Source: CBDBEU01 sp965204565
GTDB lineage: Bacteria; Pseudomonadota; Alphaproteobacteria; Rhizobiales; TMED25
Length of the DNA stretch: 64,000 bases
Assembly: GCA_965204565.1 (NCBI GenBank)
Contig: CBDBEU010000005.1
Span: forward strand, 2,118,814 to 2,182,813
Reading direction: 5' to 3'
Shown one piece after another: positions 18,432 to 27,380 of the stretch. The position numbers and the translations under genes were made by a program. Numbering within the stretch: the first letter of the stretch is position 1; the number at the start of each line of letters is the position of its first letter. The notes below the pieces were generated by a model. The model was given only the letters and a program-made list of their open reading frames with translations. It was not told the DNA's origin and did no database searches.

Positions 18432-19286
18432 TTAAAGATGCTGCCGCAAGAACGCTGCCATCGGGTCGTAAGAGGTGCGTGTCGCGCGCTTGTCCTGATC
18501 GATATAGAGCACCTGAATATCGCCGCCTGCCTTGCGATAGTTCGCGGCAAAGCGCTCGGGTTCGTTGAAGTCGAGCGGGGAGGCGGGATCGCGATAATCA
18601 TGGACCGGATCGGGCCTTCCCTGCACCCAAAGTGCCGGCAGAGTGGCGACCGCCTCGCCATTTTCCAGCGCCAGCACCGGGTTGCCCTCGGCCATCGCTT
18701 CCTCGGTGCGCCAGTAAAGATCATGGCGTTCGGGCAGATCGCCCACCCAGGCCGGCGGATTGGCCTTGCTGCGGGCGCGCGATGCGTTTTTGTATCGCGA
18801 CAAGGGATTGATCACCGGCCACAACATGCCGACGCAGCGCACGCTTGCGTCAATGCAGGCGCCGCCGCCTTCAAGGGCAATCGATGCGTATCGCGGGTCG
18901 AGCGGGCGCATGGCCGCCAGCATCGCCAGATGCCCGCCGCTTGATTTGCCGGTGATGCCGATGCGCCCGGCATCGATGTTGAGGTCACTGACATGCGCCT
19001 TCAGCCAGCATATGGCGTAATTGATATCGATCAGCGAGGTTGGATAGCCGTCGCCAGCATGACGGAAATCGAGTGCGGCGGCGGCGATGCCGGCTTCTGC
19101 CAGTACTTCATCGCATGGCCCACATTCGTTCAGATCGCCTTTCGACCAGCACCCGCCATGCAGGTCGATCACTGCCGGAAAGGGCCCCGTACCCGCCGGA
19201 CAGAACAGGCGCATGATCATCGCCCGGCCATCATGGTGGAAATATTCGATGTCCTCGCGCGCGTGGTTTAGCGTTTCGGTGGTCAT
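18432..19286 (-). CDS. Alpha/beta-hydrolase (esterase/lipase, BD-FAE/acetylesterase type)
   Basis: A cytoplasmic alpha/beta-hydrolase of about 284 residues. The oxyanion-hole motif HGGCW is near residue 42 and the nucleophile elbow GKSSGGH near residue 114 (Ser), with the acid and His expected in the C-terminal part (VQGRPDPVHDY region and the end). It resembles carboxylesterases and kynurenine-formamidase-like enzymes acting on small esters or amides. The ATG at 19286 has GAGGGA ten bases upstream; the longer frame from 19322 is less likely. It is divergent from the TauD gene, sharing a 170-bp intergenic region. Confidence 0.85.
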   Translation of the reverse strand: MTTETLNHAREDIEYFHHDGRAMIMRLFCPAGTGPFPAVIDLHGGCWSKGDLNECGPCDEVLAEAGIAAAALDFRHAGDGYPTSLIDINYAICWLKAHVSDLNIDAGRIGITGKSSGGHLAMLAAMRPLDPRYASIALEGGGACIDASVRCVGMLWPVINPLSRYKNASRARSKANPPAWVGDLPERHDLYWRTEEAMAEGNPVLALENGEAVATLPALWVQGRPDPVHDYRDPASPLDFNEPERFAANYRKAGGDIQVLYIDQDKRATRTSYDPMAAFLRQHL

Positions 19287-19457
19287 GGTGCCAAACTCCC
19301 TCAAGCTGGCCGCGCGCACCATTGAGGCTTGCGGCGATGGGCTAGTTATTGTGCACTCCTAGCAGGCAGAATAGCCACGATCTGCGATACTAGGCTATTA
19401 TCACCGACAATTCGCTCGAAGACTTGAAAAAACAACACATATGGCAGGGGTCGACAG

Positions 19458-20318
19458 ATGACGCAGACAGCTTGTTTAGCAGCTCATCAGGACTATCGGT
19501 TTTTCGAAATTCGCCCGGTAGCCGGTTCGCTTGGCGCGGAGATCACTGGAATTGATCTGGGCGCGCTCAACGATGACATGTTCGATGAGGTCTACCGCGC
19601 CTTTGTCGAGTATCAGGCGATCATCTTCCGCGATCAGAAACTCACCTCCGACCAGTATCTGGCGTTCGGCAAGCGATGGGGCGAAATCCAGTTCTACCCC
19701 TATGCCAAGGGCCTGGAATCGCATCCCGAGATCCTCGAAATCCTGCGCACCGAGCAGGATGAGGTCGCCTTCGGCAATCTGTGGCATATCGACGGCAGCA
19801 ACTACACCATCCCGCCCAAGGCAACGATGCTCTATGCGCTGGAAGTGCCGCCGGCGGGCGGCGATACCATGTTCGCCAATATGTATGCGGCCTATGAAAC
19901 ATTGTCGCCGGGAATGAAGGCGTTTGTCGATCCGCTCAAGGCGCTCAATGTCGGCCAGCGCGAGTTCGCGTTTTTCTCGGGCATCAAGAGCATGGAGCAG
20001 AAGGATCCCGGCGAGATGGTGGTCTCCACCCTTCACCCGGTGGCCCGCACCCATCCCGACACAGGGCGAAAATCGCTTTATGTCGGCCACCGCATCGAAC
20101 AGTTTGAAGATTTCAGCGCCGAAGAAACCGCACCGCTGGTCGCCCAACTGCGCAGCCATGCGTTGCGCCCGGAATTTACCTGCCGGCTGCGCTGGCAGGT
20201 GGGCTCGCTGGCGATCTGGGACAATCGCTGCACCCAGCACTATGCGGTTGACGACTATGTCGGCCATCACAGGCGCATGCACCGCATCACCATCAAGGGC
20301 GAGGAAGCACCATTCTAG
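19458..20318 (+). CDS. TauD/TfdA family Fe(II)/2-oxoglutarate dioxygenase
   Basis: A 286-residue non-haem iron oxygenase that couples 2-oxoglutarate decarboxylation to hydroxylation of a substrate. The facial triad is visible: His110 and Asp112 in NLWHIDGSN, and a distal His261 in NRCTQHYAVDDY, with Arg residues for 2-oxoglutarate in HRRMHRI. The N-terminal LGAEITGIDLG is typical of the taurine/alpha-ketoglutarate dioxygenase family. Possible substrates include taurine, other sulfonates, 2,4-D-like aryloxyacids or related compounds; nothing here separates them. No transporter is adjacent. Intact, with full family length. Confidence 0.88.
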   Translation: MTQTACLAAHQDYRFFEIRPVAGSLGAEITGIDLGALNDDMFDEVYRAFVEYQAIIFRDQKLTSDQYLAFGKRWGEIQFYPYAKGLESHPEILEILRTEQDEVAFGNLWHIDGSNYTIPPKATMLYALEVPPAGGDTMFANMYAAYETLSPGMKAFVDPLKALNVGQREFAFFSGIKSMEQKDPGEMVVSTLHPVARTHPDTGRKSLYVGHRIEQFEDFSAEETAPLVAQLRSHALRPEFTCRLRWQVGSLAIWDNRCTQHYAVDDYVGHHRRMHRITIKGEEAPF

Positions 20319-20334
20319 GGGCTCGTGCCTTCAC

Positions 20335-20445
20335 CTATCGCGGAATCTCGACGCTAAAGCGCGCCGGGCCCGACAGGAAATAAATGCCGGCGCCGATGGC
20401 CACCGCGATGTCTATAATCAGCGCCAGTTCTACCCAATCGTTCAT
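20335..20445 (-). CDS. 36-residue single-pass membrane peptide (small ORF)
   Basis: A short frame, MNDWVELALIIDIAVAIGAG followed by IYFLSGPARFSVEIPR and a TAG stop, with GTGAGGG eight bases upstream of the ATG. It has an acidic N-terminus, one clear hydrophobic helix (residues about 6-25) and a basic/polar tail, as in small regulatory membrane proteins. It lies 16 bases after the TauD stop, on the opposite strand. It could be a chance frame; the ribosome site and clean helix argue for it. Confidence 0.4.
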   Translation of the reverse strand: MNDWVELALIIDIAVAIGAGIYFLSGPARFSVEIPR

Positions 20446-20628
20446 ACGCAAACCCTCACGTCCGGCGGGCACTATGCGGCCAGGCACAGCCGGTCGCCCG
20501 CCCGGCGATCGTCAAATCCGATCATTTGTGAAAGCCGGATCAGCGTGCGCAGTTTCCCAATCTGCCCTGCCGAGGTATGGTTTGACTTCTCGGTCCGAAA
20601 GTTCGGAGCTTTTTGAAAGGACAGGGCG

Positions 20629-20820
20629 ATGTCACAGGCGTTCATGAAATGCCCCAATACAGCCAAACCGTTCTATGTCGGTTTGAACATGGAATGGGGC
20701 GAGTTGGAGTGCTTGGACCTGGGTGGCGTTGACCAGAAGATCTCGCATTGCCCCCATTGCGGGCAGACGCATCGGTTTGAAAAGAACGATCTGTTTTTAC
20801 GTGCCGATGGCGCCGGGTAG
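20629..20820 (+). CDS. Conserved hypothetical zinc-ribbon-like protein
   Basis: A 63-residue protein with a first Cys in MKCPN and a second knuckle HCPHCGQTH, giving a CP..., CPxCG arrangement expected to bind one zinc. The ending LFLRADGAG resembles short hypothetical proteins I recall from other Alphaproteobacteria. AAAGGACAGG precedes the ATG at a suitable distance. Function unknown. Confidence 0.6.
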   Translation: MSQAFMKCPNTAKPFYVGLNMEWGELECLDLGGVDQKISHCPHCGQTHRFEKNDLFLRADGAG

Positions 20821-20827
20821 GACGGGT

Positions 20828-21497
20828 TCAGTCGTAGCGCACTTCAATGGCGGGCTCGAGGTTGCGGGGCTTTGCCGGTGTGTCGCTTTTGGCGATCCTT
20901 TGATGATGCACCATGCGCCATACATGGTAGGCGATGCGGTGGAGCCATCGCATGGCATCCATGCGCCGTGGCGCTTCGGCGGCATCGATCTCACCGGTCG
21001 AAGCGCGGGCAATCAATTGATCGCGGCAGCAATAACGCCGGTCGCTTAGGAATCTGCGCAACAGGTCGATTTGTTTGTCAGCTTCGGCGAGATCTTGCGC
21101 GCTTGCGATTGCGGCCAGCATGTTGTGTACCTGCATACTGAGTTCGGAAAATTCGGCATCCTGGAGAATGGTCCTCACCCGTTTGTGCTGACGGCAGCGA
21201 TGATAGAGCCGCGCCGTGTGATCGAGGGTATGGATCACCGCCATATGCCGGCGATGGGTGACCGTCTGGCTGGGATCGGACCGATGTGTTCGGAAAAGCA
21301 CTGCGTCTCCTCTTCGGCGGTACGCACGGCTTCGAGCCTCAGTTCGATATTCCCCTCACGCTCACTGGCCAGTTGGTCTGCCAAAACGCGGAATAGGAGA
21401 TTGCCGACGTCGGAAGTGATGGCGGCCGCCGCGTCGCTTGCAGCTGCCGGGTCAGACAGCAGGCGGTCGTCAAGGCGCGCTACAATCTGAGACCTGT
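20828..21497 (-). pseudogene. Na/Pi cotransporter-type protein, PhoU-like C-terminal fragment
   Basis: The C-terminal cytoplasmic region of a NptA/PNaS-type sodium/phosphate symporter. It reads LLSDPAASDAAAAITSD, then FRVLADQLASEREGNIELR and EAVRTAEEETQCFSEHI in one frame, then after an indel near 21300 continues THRRHMAVIHTLDHTARLYH and DLAEADKQIDLLRRF in another. These are helical PhoU-like repeats. The membrane domain is missing because the IS3 element begins at 21498. Frameshift plus truncation make it dead. Confidence 0.6.
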
Positions 21498-22372
21498 CTA
21501 GCCCCCATGGTTTGGGCCACTAATTTGCGATTTGTCCAAGATGGTTCCGGTTACCGGCGTTTGCATGCCGAGAGCGTAATGGTTGCGGATCCGGTTGTAC
21601 TGTTCAAGCCGGATATCGATGACGATCCGAGACTGGCGTGTGGTCGTGAACCACTCGGTGTTGAGGCGTTCGCGGCGGAGTGTTCCGTTGAAGCGCTCGT
21701 TGTAGCCGTTCTCCCAGGGCGATCCCGAATAGATCCGGATGGGTTGAATGCCGACACGCTGAAGCCGGTCCCGGAATGGCGCGGCCGCAAACCCGGGTCC
21801 ATTGTCGGAACGGAGGTACTCAGGCTTGCCGCGCTTAAGCAGCAGTGGAGAAAGCGCCTCCGGCACATCGGCTGAACCCATCCTGGCGGCAACGCCCACA
21901 CACAGAGCTTCGCGCGTATACTCGCCGAGCACGGTCAACATCCTGCAAGGCCGGCCGTTGCTCAGCTTGTCGTGCACAAGATCGATCGCCCGGATGTGGT
22001 TCGGATAGCTCGGTCTCAGCCGGATCACCGGGGCACCATGACGATAGAGGCGCTTGCGCTTCTTGTGCCGGGCCGGCAGCTGCAAACCCTCTTCGCGCCA
22101 CAACCGCTCAACCTTCTTGTGATTTGTCGGCCAACCTTCAGGCTGCAACAGCTCGTCGACTTTGCGGTATCCGTATCGCCCGTACTGCTTGGCCGGCCGG
22201 ATCAATGCCGGCGGCAGCTAATCATCGTGTTGAGGTCTGGATTTGTACTGTTGCGTTGAGCGTGCGACGCCGACCTCGCGACATGTGCGCCGCTCCGACG
22301 TTCCGAGCTTCTGGCGCACATGCACAACGGCCTGACGAAGGTCGTTCGTCGTCAGGCGTTCGGCTTTCCCCG
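21498..22372 (-). mobile_element. IS3-family (IS407-like) element remnant
   Basis: The integrase-type OrfB is readable: SERRTCREVGVARSTQQYK, then an in-frame TAG near 22219 after HDD, then QYGRYGYRKVDELL, DLVHDKLSNGRPCRMLTVL (first catalytic Asp), LRSDNGPGF (second Asp) and PWENGYNERFNGTLRRE (Glu). The end NHGG-stop is at 21498. No OrfA was found, so the copy is incomplete and non-autonomous. It truncates the Na/Pi transporter fragment. Confidence 0.75.
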
Positions 22373-22373
22373 A

Positions 22374-22690
22374 CATTCCCCAATTAGAACGCCATTTCGA
22401 TCATGCTGCCGCTGTTTTGCGTACGGATCAAGCCTCTTGAGCAGGCTGTGTCGTGGTTCGGGCATCCGGTTCGTGAACCGGGTGCGATTTATGGCTGCTG
22501 CAACGGGCTTGAACTGGAATGCGGTCTGACCGGCACCCGTCGGGTCAGACCCGTCGAGCCGCTTTTCGCCCGGGTTTGATCGCCGACAGCCGCCTCGGCC
22601 GGTTGGAACGCGATGGCTCGGGCGTGGCGGACGCCCCGCGCTCCGATCCTGATGAGGCCGGTCGGCCATCTCCTCCGGCAGGCGCTGAGG
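22374..22690 (-). mobile_element. IS1380-family remnant A (3' end only)
   Basis: About 300 bases nearly matching 58885-59230 of the long IS1380 copy: the terminal CATTCCCCRATTAGAACGC, the stretch TGCTGCCGCTGTTTTGCGTA, and the last coding region (LIRIGARGVRHARAIAFQPA). The rest of the element is replaced by the right half of an IS5 element. Confidence 0.75.
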
Positions 22691-23218
22691 ATACGCCTGA
22701 CCGGCTGTTCCTCGACAGCTCCTGCATCAAGGTTCATCGCTGCGCCGGCGGCGGAAAAGGGGGGCCTTCGCCCATGGTATCGGCCGCACCAAAGGCGGAC
22801 GCAATACCGGGCTCCACGCCGTCCGCGACCACAAGGGCCGCCCCATGTTTTTGTCAATTGCGTCCTGCTCCCGACGCCCGGAAACGTGCATGATTGCAAG
22901 GTCGCACAGCGCTGCATCGAGGCCATGCCGCCATCCGCCGAACCTGTCACCGACAAAGGCCGTGACGGCCGGGAACTGCGCGAACGGCTTGAAGAGCGCG
23001 GGACCGGGCCCGTCATCCCGCCGCGAAAGAACCGCAGGATCCGATATCACGACGATCAGGCCATCTACAGGGAGCGAGATATCACCGAACGCATGTTCTG
23101 CCGTCTCAAAGACTGGCGGCGCATCGCAACTCGTTTCGAGCGCAACATTAAAAACGTCATGGCAGCTATCGCGCTCGCCGCAGCCCTCATCTCGTGGCTA
23201 CAATGAGTCCCGACCCTA
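22680..23218 (+). mobile_element. IS5-family (IS427-like) element, right half
   Basis: The C-terminal half of an IS5 transposase: GAEDTPDRLFLDSSCIKVHR, KGGRNTGLHAV-type sequence in another frame, TPGNVHDCKVAQRCIEAMPP, VIPPRKNRRIRYHDD, ITERMFCRLKDWRRIATRFE and ALISWLQ, then the terminal GAGTCCCGACCCTAG. The left half of the same type sits at 32346-32665; both are broken at a shared GGCAGGCGCYGAGGATACGC. Frameshifts make it dead. Confidence 0.75.
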
Positions 23219-23308
23219 GACGTCTGGACCGACAGGGTGACATGGCATTTCAGTCAACGCAACAGCGTGATTTTTTTAACGCTCGCGAAATACCGGGCGG
23301 ATCGGCTG

Positions 23309-23803
23309 TCAGGGTTTTGCCGCGCCATGGGTCGAATGATCCATGGTTGGAGCCGGAGCAGGTTCGCGCGGTTCGACGACATTGAACTCCAGGTCAATGC
23401 TGCCGGCTTGCTCGAAAACCACGGAGATTAGCAAAATCTCGCCGGGCTTTGGGGTTTCCCTCAGCCCCATGATCATCAGATGCAGACCGCCTGGCGCAAA
23501 CTCAACCTCACCTTTGGCCGGGACTTCAATAGTGCCGACAGGTCTCATCTTCATCACACCGTCTATCATGGTGTGGGTGTGGAGTTCGACGCGATTGGCC
23601 AGCGGTGAGTTCGCCGACACGACGCGGTCGGGCCCGGCACCGTGGTTGATGATTTTCATATAGCCGGCGGCGGGGCGGTTGGCGATGGTGAGCCGTGCCC
23701 AGGGGTGCTCGATGCTGAGCGCGCCAAGTTTGTAGTCGCGGGCATCAGCCTGGACGATCACCAACAACATGGCTGTGATTGCCATCAGTGTGAGTCTGCT
23801 CAT
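23309..23803 (-). CDS. Periplasmic copper chaperone PCu(A)C family
   Basis: A secreted Cu(I) chaperone that helps metallate cytochrome c oxidase. Residues 1-22 form a signal peptide (LTLMAITAMLLVIVQADA). The mature part begins IEHPWARLTIANRPAAGY and carries the family's metal motif: HTHTM near the middle, MKM some ten residues on and HLMIM about 20 residues later. The His/Met-containing tail (MDHSTHGAAKP) may also bind copper. The ATG at 23803 has GAAGGAAG upstream; the frame extends to 23857 but lacks a plausible earlier start. It is preceded by a secreted protein on the same strand (54-bp gap). Confidence 0.9.
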   Translation of the reverse strand: MSRLTLMAITAMLLVIVQADARDYKLGALSIEHPWARLTIANRPAAGYMKIINHGAGPDRVVSANSPLANRVELHTHTMIDGVMKMRPVGTIEVPAKGEVEFAPGGLHLMIMGLRETPKPGEILLISVVFEQAGSIDLEFNVVEPREPAPAPTMDHSTHGAAKP

Positions 23804-23857
23804 TGCGGCTTCCTTCTGGTTTTCATGGCTTTTGACCACATCCTTCAGACATTGCAA

Positions 23858-24217
23858 CTATCGAGCTATTGCGGCTGGGATTGCACGCCGTGTGAGAATG
23901 AACAGATCCATCAGGTGAAACACTTTCGCATGGACGACAGTCAGATCTTTCGGGTCAATGCCACGGCGCACGATGCGCACCGGGCGATAGCTGATTGAAG
24001 CGAAACTGGAGCAAGCTTGTTCTGCCAGATACCGATCCATCGCCACTTGGTCGCCCAGATTCATAGCGTCGGTGAATGCGGTGGCTGCTTGTTCGCGTGC
24101 GCAGCCGATGACGTCATGTTCGACAATTTCCTGTGACGCATTCTGTGCAGCCGCAGCGTTCAGCCAAGCCACAGCAAGCAACGCGGCGAGCGCCATTGAT
24201 GCAGTGGGGCGTGTCAT
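23858..24217 (-). CDS. Hypothetical secreted protein
   Basis: About 119 residues starting MTRPTASMALAALLAVAWLN, a clear signal peptide ending near AAAAQ. The mature chain has two Cys (VIGCAREQAA and LAEQACSSF), which could form a disulfide, and a basic C-terminus. I do not recognise a family. GGTGGG lies eight bases before the ATG. Just upstream is the tail of another gene, cut by IS1380 remnant B, so the original operon promoter was probably lost and expression may now depend on sequence within the IS relic. Confidence 0.5.
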   Translation of the reverse strand: MTRPTASMALAALLAVAWLNAAAAQNASQEIVEHDVIGCAREQAATAFTDAMNLGDQVAMDRYLAEQACSSFASISYRPVRIVRRGIDPKDLTVVHAKVFHLMDLFILTRRAIPAAIAR

Positions 24218-24222
24218 CACCT

Positions 24223-24295
24223 CTATCCCACCGCCGACAGCTCGTCCTTGATGGCCTGTTCCCAACTGTCGGGGTCGAAGCCGAACGGTCCGCGA
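24223..24295 (-). pseudogene. 3' tail of an unidentified gene
   Basis: About 23 codons ending FDPDSWEQAIKDELSAVG before a TAG five bases ahead of the secreted-protein start. Upstream the frame enters IS1380 remnant B at about 24296 (RFGD is IS sequence). It looks like the surviving end of the first gene of the copper-related operon. Too short to identify. Confidence 0.3.
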
Positions 24296-24732
24296 TCGCC
24301 GAACCGGTTGGAACACAAACAGCGGATGGCAGCAGGTGCAGGCGAAGTGTCCATTCCAGGCGGCACCTTCCTGCTCGCCATGGAATCCATGGCGAGCAGG
24401 ATGGCCCTGGGCGGATGCCGCGCGTGCACCCGGTCAATCCGTTGCCCCGACAGATCGGTCGGTGCGGGGATCGACAGGCTCATGGCCGACCATGTCCGTC
24501 AAGCCGAGCGCGTCATCAAGCTCGCGGCAGGCCGGTCATCCGGCGTCGGTGGTGATTCCGCAACCGTGGAACTCGAACTTCAGGCGGCGGTCGAAATCGA
24601 GCCGAATAGGCCCGTCAACCGGTTCACCCGCCGGGTTCGCCATATGCCGCGCCCCAAAATGCGCTCAAGACATTGATTCTCATCACAGAACCAACGATCA
24701 ATCAATGGAGCCATATGGGAAATGCGGGTTAA
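24296..24732 (-). mobile_element. IS1380-family remnant B (N-terminal part)
   Basis: Closely matches IS1380 remnant C (47812-48483): same CGCCGAACCGGTTGRAACAC, GCAGGTGCAGGCGAAGTGYC and terminal GAGCCATATGGRAAATGCGG. It keeps the N-terminal transposase region with an internal deletion and ends near 24732. Bases 24733-24773 hold nothing. Confidence 0.7.
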
Positions 24733-24773
24733 AGCAGTTGCAAGCACTGATGGGAGACCACCCCAAATTATCT

Positions 24774-27038
24774 TCAGCCGATGGTCTCTGATTGAGCAAA
24801 AAGTGCCTCAAGATCCCAGACAAGCGTCATCAGATGATAAAGCGTGCTCGCGGGTGCGAATTCATGGATCGGCGTGCCACCCGCATCGACGCGGTCGTGC
24901 CACAGGCCGATCGGCTCGATGTTGAGGTGATAGCGAAAGACCGCACCGGTGAGTTCGTCAAACCTGGAGGCCTGATCAGCATGCCCGCGTTCGGCCAGCA
25001 TCAGTTGCGTGCGCAGTGCTTCGGTTTGGCACCACAGGCGATGGTTGGCAGACAAGATGCCGCCCTGATCATCTACACTGTCGTGGATCAGCCGGTTCTG
25101 GTCACTTTTTCCGTGGCGATCAGCAAATGCGGTGAGAGCGGAAATTTCCTCAGTGCATGGGCTTCCAAGGCGGGCCTCATAGCGGTCGAGCAGCCAGGCC
25201 CATTCAAAATGATGGCCGGGCTCGCGGGTGCGACCTGTTTCACCGCTGGCCGGTGCCCAGTCGTCTTGGAAGAATTCGCGCAGTGTTCCGGATTGCCGGT
25301 CGAAAAAACGTTGGCGAAAAAGACCTACAATCCGGTCGGCCCGGTCGAGATAGCAGACGTCGCGAGTGGCGTCATAGAGCGCCAGCAAAGCCTCGAGCAG
25401 ATGCATGTGCGAGTTTGTCCGGCGCGGCAGGACCTCGGGGATACTTTCGCGATAGCCGCCATGTTCTGTGTCAACAAGCACCGCATCCAGCCAGCTGAGC
25501 GTGCGGCCTGCCCAAATGAGCGCCTCGTCCGACCCGCTTGCGCGGTGCAGCCAGGCGAGCGCGAGCAACACGAAAGCATGATCGTAGGCGTCACGCGTCT
25601 CATCAATAACGTGACCTTGTGCGTCCAGCTTGTGCGCCCAGCCGCCGTCAGGAAGCCAGCCCTTGTCGGCCAAGTACTCGAAACCCTGATTGGCGATTTC
25701 GAGCGCCGATCCGTCCCATCCCATCAAATGCGCGGCGGCGAGTACGTAGATCTGACGCGCTTGCACTCTGATCCGACGAAACGGCTCGGCACAAGGTTTG
25801 CTGTCCTTGCCAAGGAACTCGCGAAAGCCGCCGCGCTCACGGTCCCAGCCCTGATCGGCCCAAAGCGGGAGCGCATGGTTGCGCATCCAGGCAGTGAAGC
25901 GGGCAGCACTGGGTGTGAAATCCTCCAGATCGGTCGATGCTGTCTGGCGCGGCTCAATCGTTTGGTCAAGGCGTTGTCCAACTGATCGCACACCTTGCGA
26001 ATTTGCAAGTGTGGTCACCAGAACCGCATCACCTGACTTGACAATGGCAAGATCGCTAACGCCGATTGCGGCGATGATGCCGCTGTCAGCATGGATCAGC
26101 GAGTTCGATGTGTCCTGGGCGATCACGCGCCCGCGCGCGGTATTGCGATGATCGTCCTCAGCACGGATCTCATGGATTGCATGCCATGAACCGACATCGC
26201 TCCAGCCCATGGCCACCGGCACCACCGAGATGTGGCCGCCCTTTGCCATCACCGCATCATCAATGGAGATCGCAGGGCAGCGGGTGAATGCCGCACCGTC
26301 CAGCAATATGGCACTCGTCTTGCGCTCGGCGCCAGACAGTGCCTGGTGCGCGCAATTCAGGACATCGGGTGCAAGGGTTTCCAGAGATTCGATGATGGTA
26401 CTGGCGCGGAACATGAAAATTCCCGCATTCCAGTGAAAATAACCGGAAGAGACATATTGGCGGGCGAGTTCGTGCGCGGGCTTTTCGACAAACTCCTCGA
26501 CCGCGAATGCATCACCTTGCGCCTTGCCGCGCTTGATGTAGCCATAGCCGGTTTCGGGATGTGTCGGGGGGATGCCGAAGGTCACGAGGCGGCCCATCAC
26601 TGCGGCATCAATGGCGGTCGCAATGGCGCGGTGGAAGGCCGGCACATCGCAGATGTGGTGATCGCTTGGCAGAACCAGCATCAGCTGATCGCCGCCTCCC
26701 ATCTGTTCCAGCGAAAGTGCGGCGGCGGCGATGGCCGGTGCGGTGTTGCGCGCGCATGGCTCAAGGATTATGGAGGCGTGGTTCGCCCCCGCGACATTGA
26801 GTTCGCGATCCAGCCTTTGGCGGTGACGAGCTGATCCGACAACAATCGGATCACTGAATTGAAAGTTTTTGGCGTCAGCCGAATCGGGGTGCACGCGCAC
26901 CAGGGTCTCGGCCATCAAGGTGCGCTCGCAGGTCAATGCGGCGAACTGCTTGGGTAAGGCGTGTGTGGACATGGGCCACAGGCGCGAACCGCCGCCTCCC
27001 GCCAACAGGACTGGCGTCACCGATTGCGATTGTTGCAT
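24774..27038 (-). CDS. Mannose-1-phosphate guanylyltransferase / AGE-family isomerase fusion
   Basis: A 754-residue two-domain protein. Residues 1-350 are a nucleotidyltransferase: PVLLAGGGGSRLWPMSTHAL (GTP-binding loop), LPKQF, EPCARNTAPAIAAAAL, VLPSDHHI, FVEKP and WSDVGSWHA, all as in ManC-type GDP-mannose pyrophosphorylases. Residues about 385-754 are an (alpha/alpha)6 barrel of the N-acylglucosamine-2-epimerase/mannose isomerase type, with RIRVQARQIYVLAAAHLMGW, TRDAYDHAFVLLALAWLHRA, NSHMHLLEALLALY and PGHHFEWAWLLDRYE. The barrel replaces the cupin isomerase domain of classical ManC. Probable role: making mannose-phosphate and GDP-mannose for surface polysaccharide. The gene is intact, with IS debris close downstream. 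Confidence 0.88.
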   Translation of the reverse strand: MQQSQSVTPVLLAGGGGSRLWPMSTHALPKQFAALTCERTLMAETLVRVHPDSADAKNFQFSDPIVVGSARHRQRLDRELNVAGANHASIILEPCARNTAPAIAAAALSLEQMGGGDQLMLVLPSDHHICDVPAFHRAIATAIDAAVMGRLVTFGIPPTHPETGYGYIKRGKAQGDAFAVEEFVEKPAHELARQYVSSGYFHWNAGIFMFRASTIIESLETLAPDVLNCAHQALSGAERKTSAILLDGAAFTRCPAISIDDAVMAKGGHISVVPVAMGWSDVGSWHAIHEIRAEDDHRNTARGRVIAQDTSNSLIHADSGIIAAIGVSDLAIVKSGDAVLVTTLANSQGVRSVGQRLDQTIEPRQTASTDLEDFTPSAARFTAWMRNHALPLWADQGWDRERGGFREFLGKDSKPCAEPFRRIRVQARQIYVLAAAHLMGWDGSALEIANQGFEYLADKGWLPDGGWAHKLDAQGHVIDETRDAYDHAFVLLALAWLHRASGSDEALIWAGRTLSWLDAVLVDTEHGGYRESIPEVLPRRTNSHMHLLEALLALYDATRDVCYLDRADRIVGLFRQRFFDRQSGTLREFFQDDWAPASGETGRTREPGHHFEWAWLLDRYEARLGSPCTEEISALTAFADRHGKSDQNRLIHDSVDDQGGILSANHRLWCQTEALRTQLMLAERGHADQASRFDELTGAVFRYHLNIEPIGLWHDRVDAGGTPIHEFAPASTLYHLMTLVWDLEALFAQSETIG

Positions 27039-27380
27039 GGGTGCGGGTTACAATGGATCTGCATTGTCAGCCGGGAAAACCGAATGTTTTTCGTCGAAAA
27101 TCAGTAGCCGGCTCATTGGCAAGCATCCAAGCCATTGTTTTCCCGATGCGACGTCCCGGACATCAGGCAAAATAACCGGGTAACTTGGCGATAACCAGCC
27201 CATGCAATCCGGAACCCGATCTTGACTAACGGGCTCTGCTTCAAGTCCGCTCAGCTTGGGCTTTGGTTGGCGGCAATCTATTTGTCGAGCCTTGGGGTTT
27301 TCATAAACCACCAATGATTGGAAGATGGCCCGGCTTGGCTTGGCCGCAGCCAAGCAAAAGAGCCGGCAGGCAAAGGGGGG
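27039..27380. other. Intergenic region without gene
   Basis: About 340 bases between the divergent guanylyltransferase fusion and the MmgE/PrpD relic. It presumably carries the fusion gene's promoter. One stem-loop is visible at 27338-27355 (GCTTGGC, loop CGCA, GCCAAGC). No coding sequence is evident. Confidence 0.5.

Noticed and set aside
24792..25985. 397-codon plus-strand frame opposite the guanylyltransferase fusion
   Set aside because: Antisense shadow; the minus-strand protein has all domain motifs.
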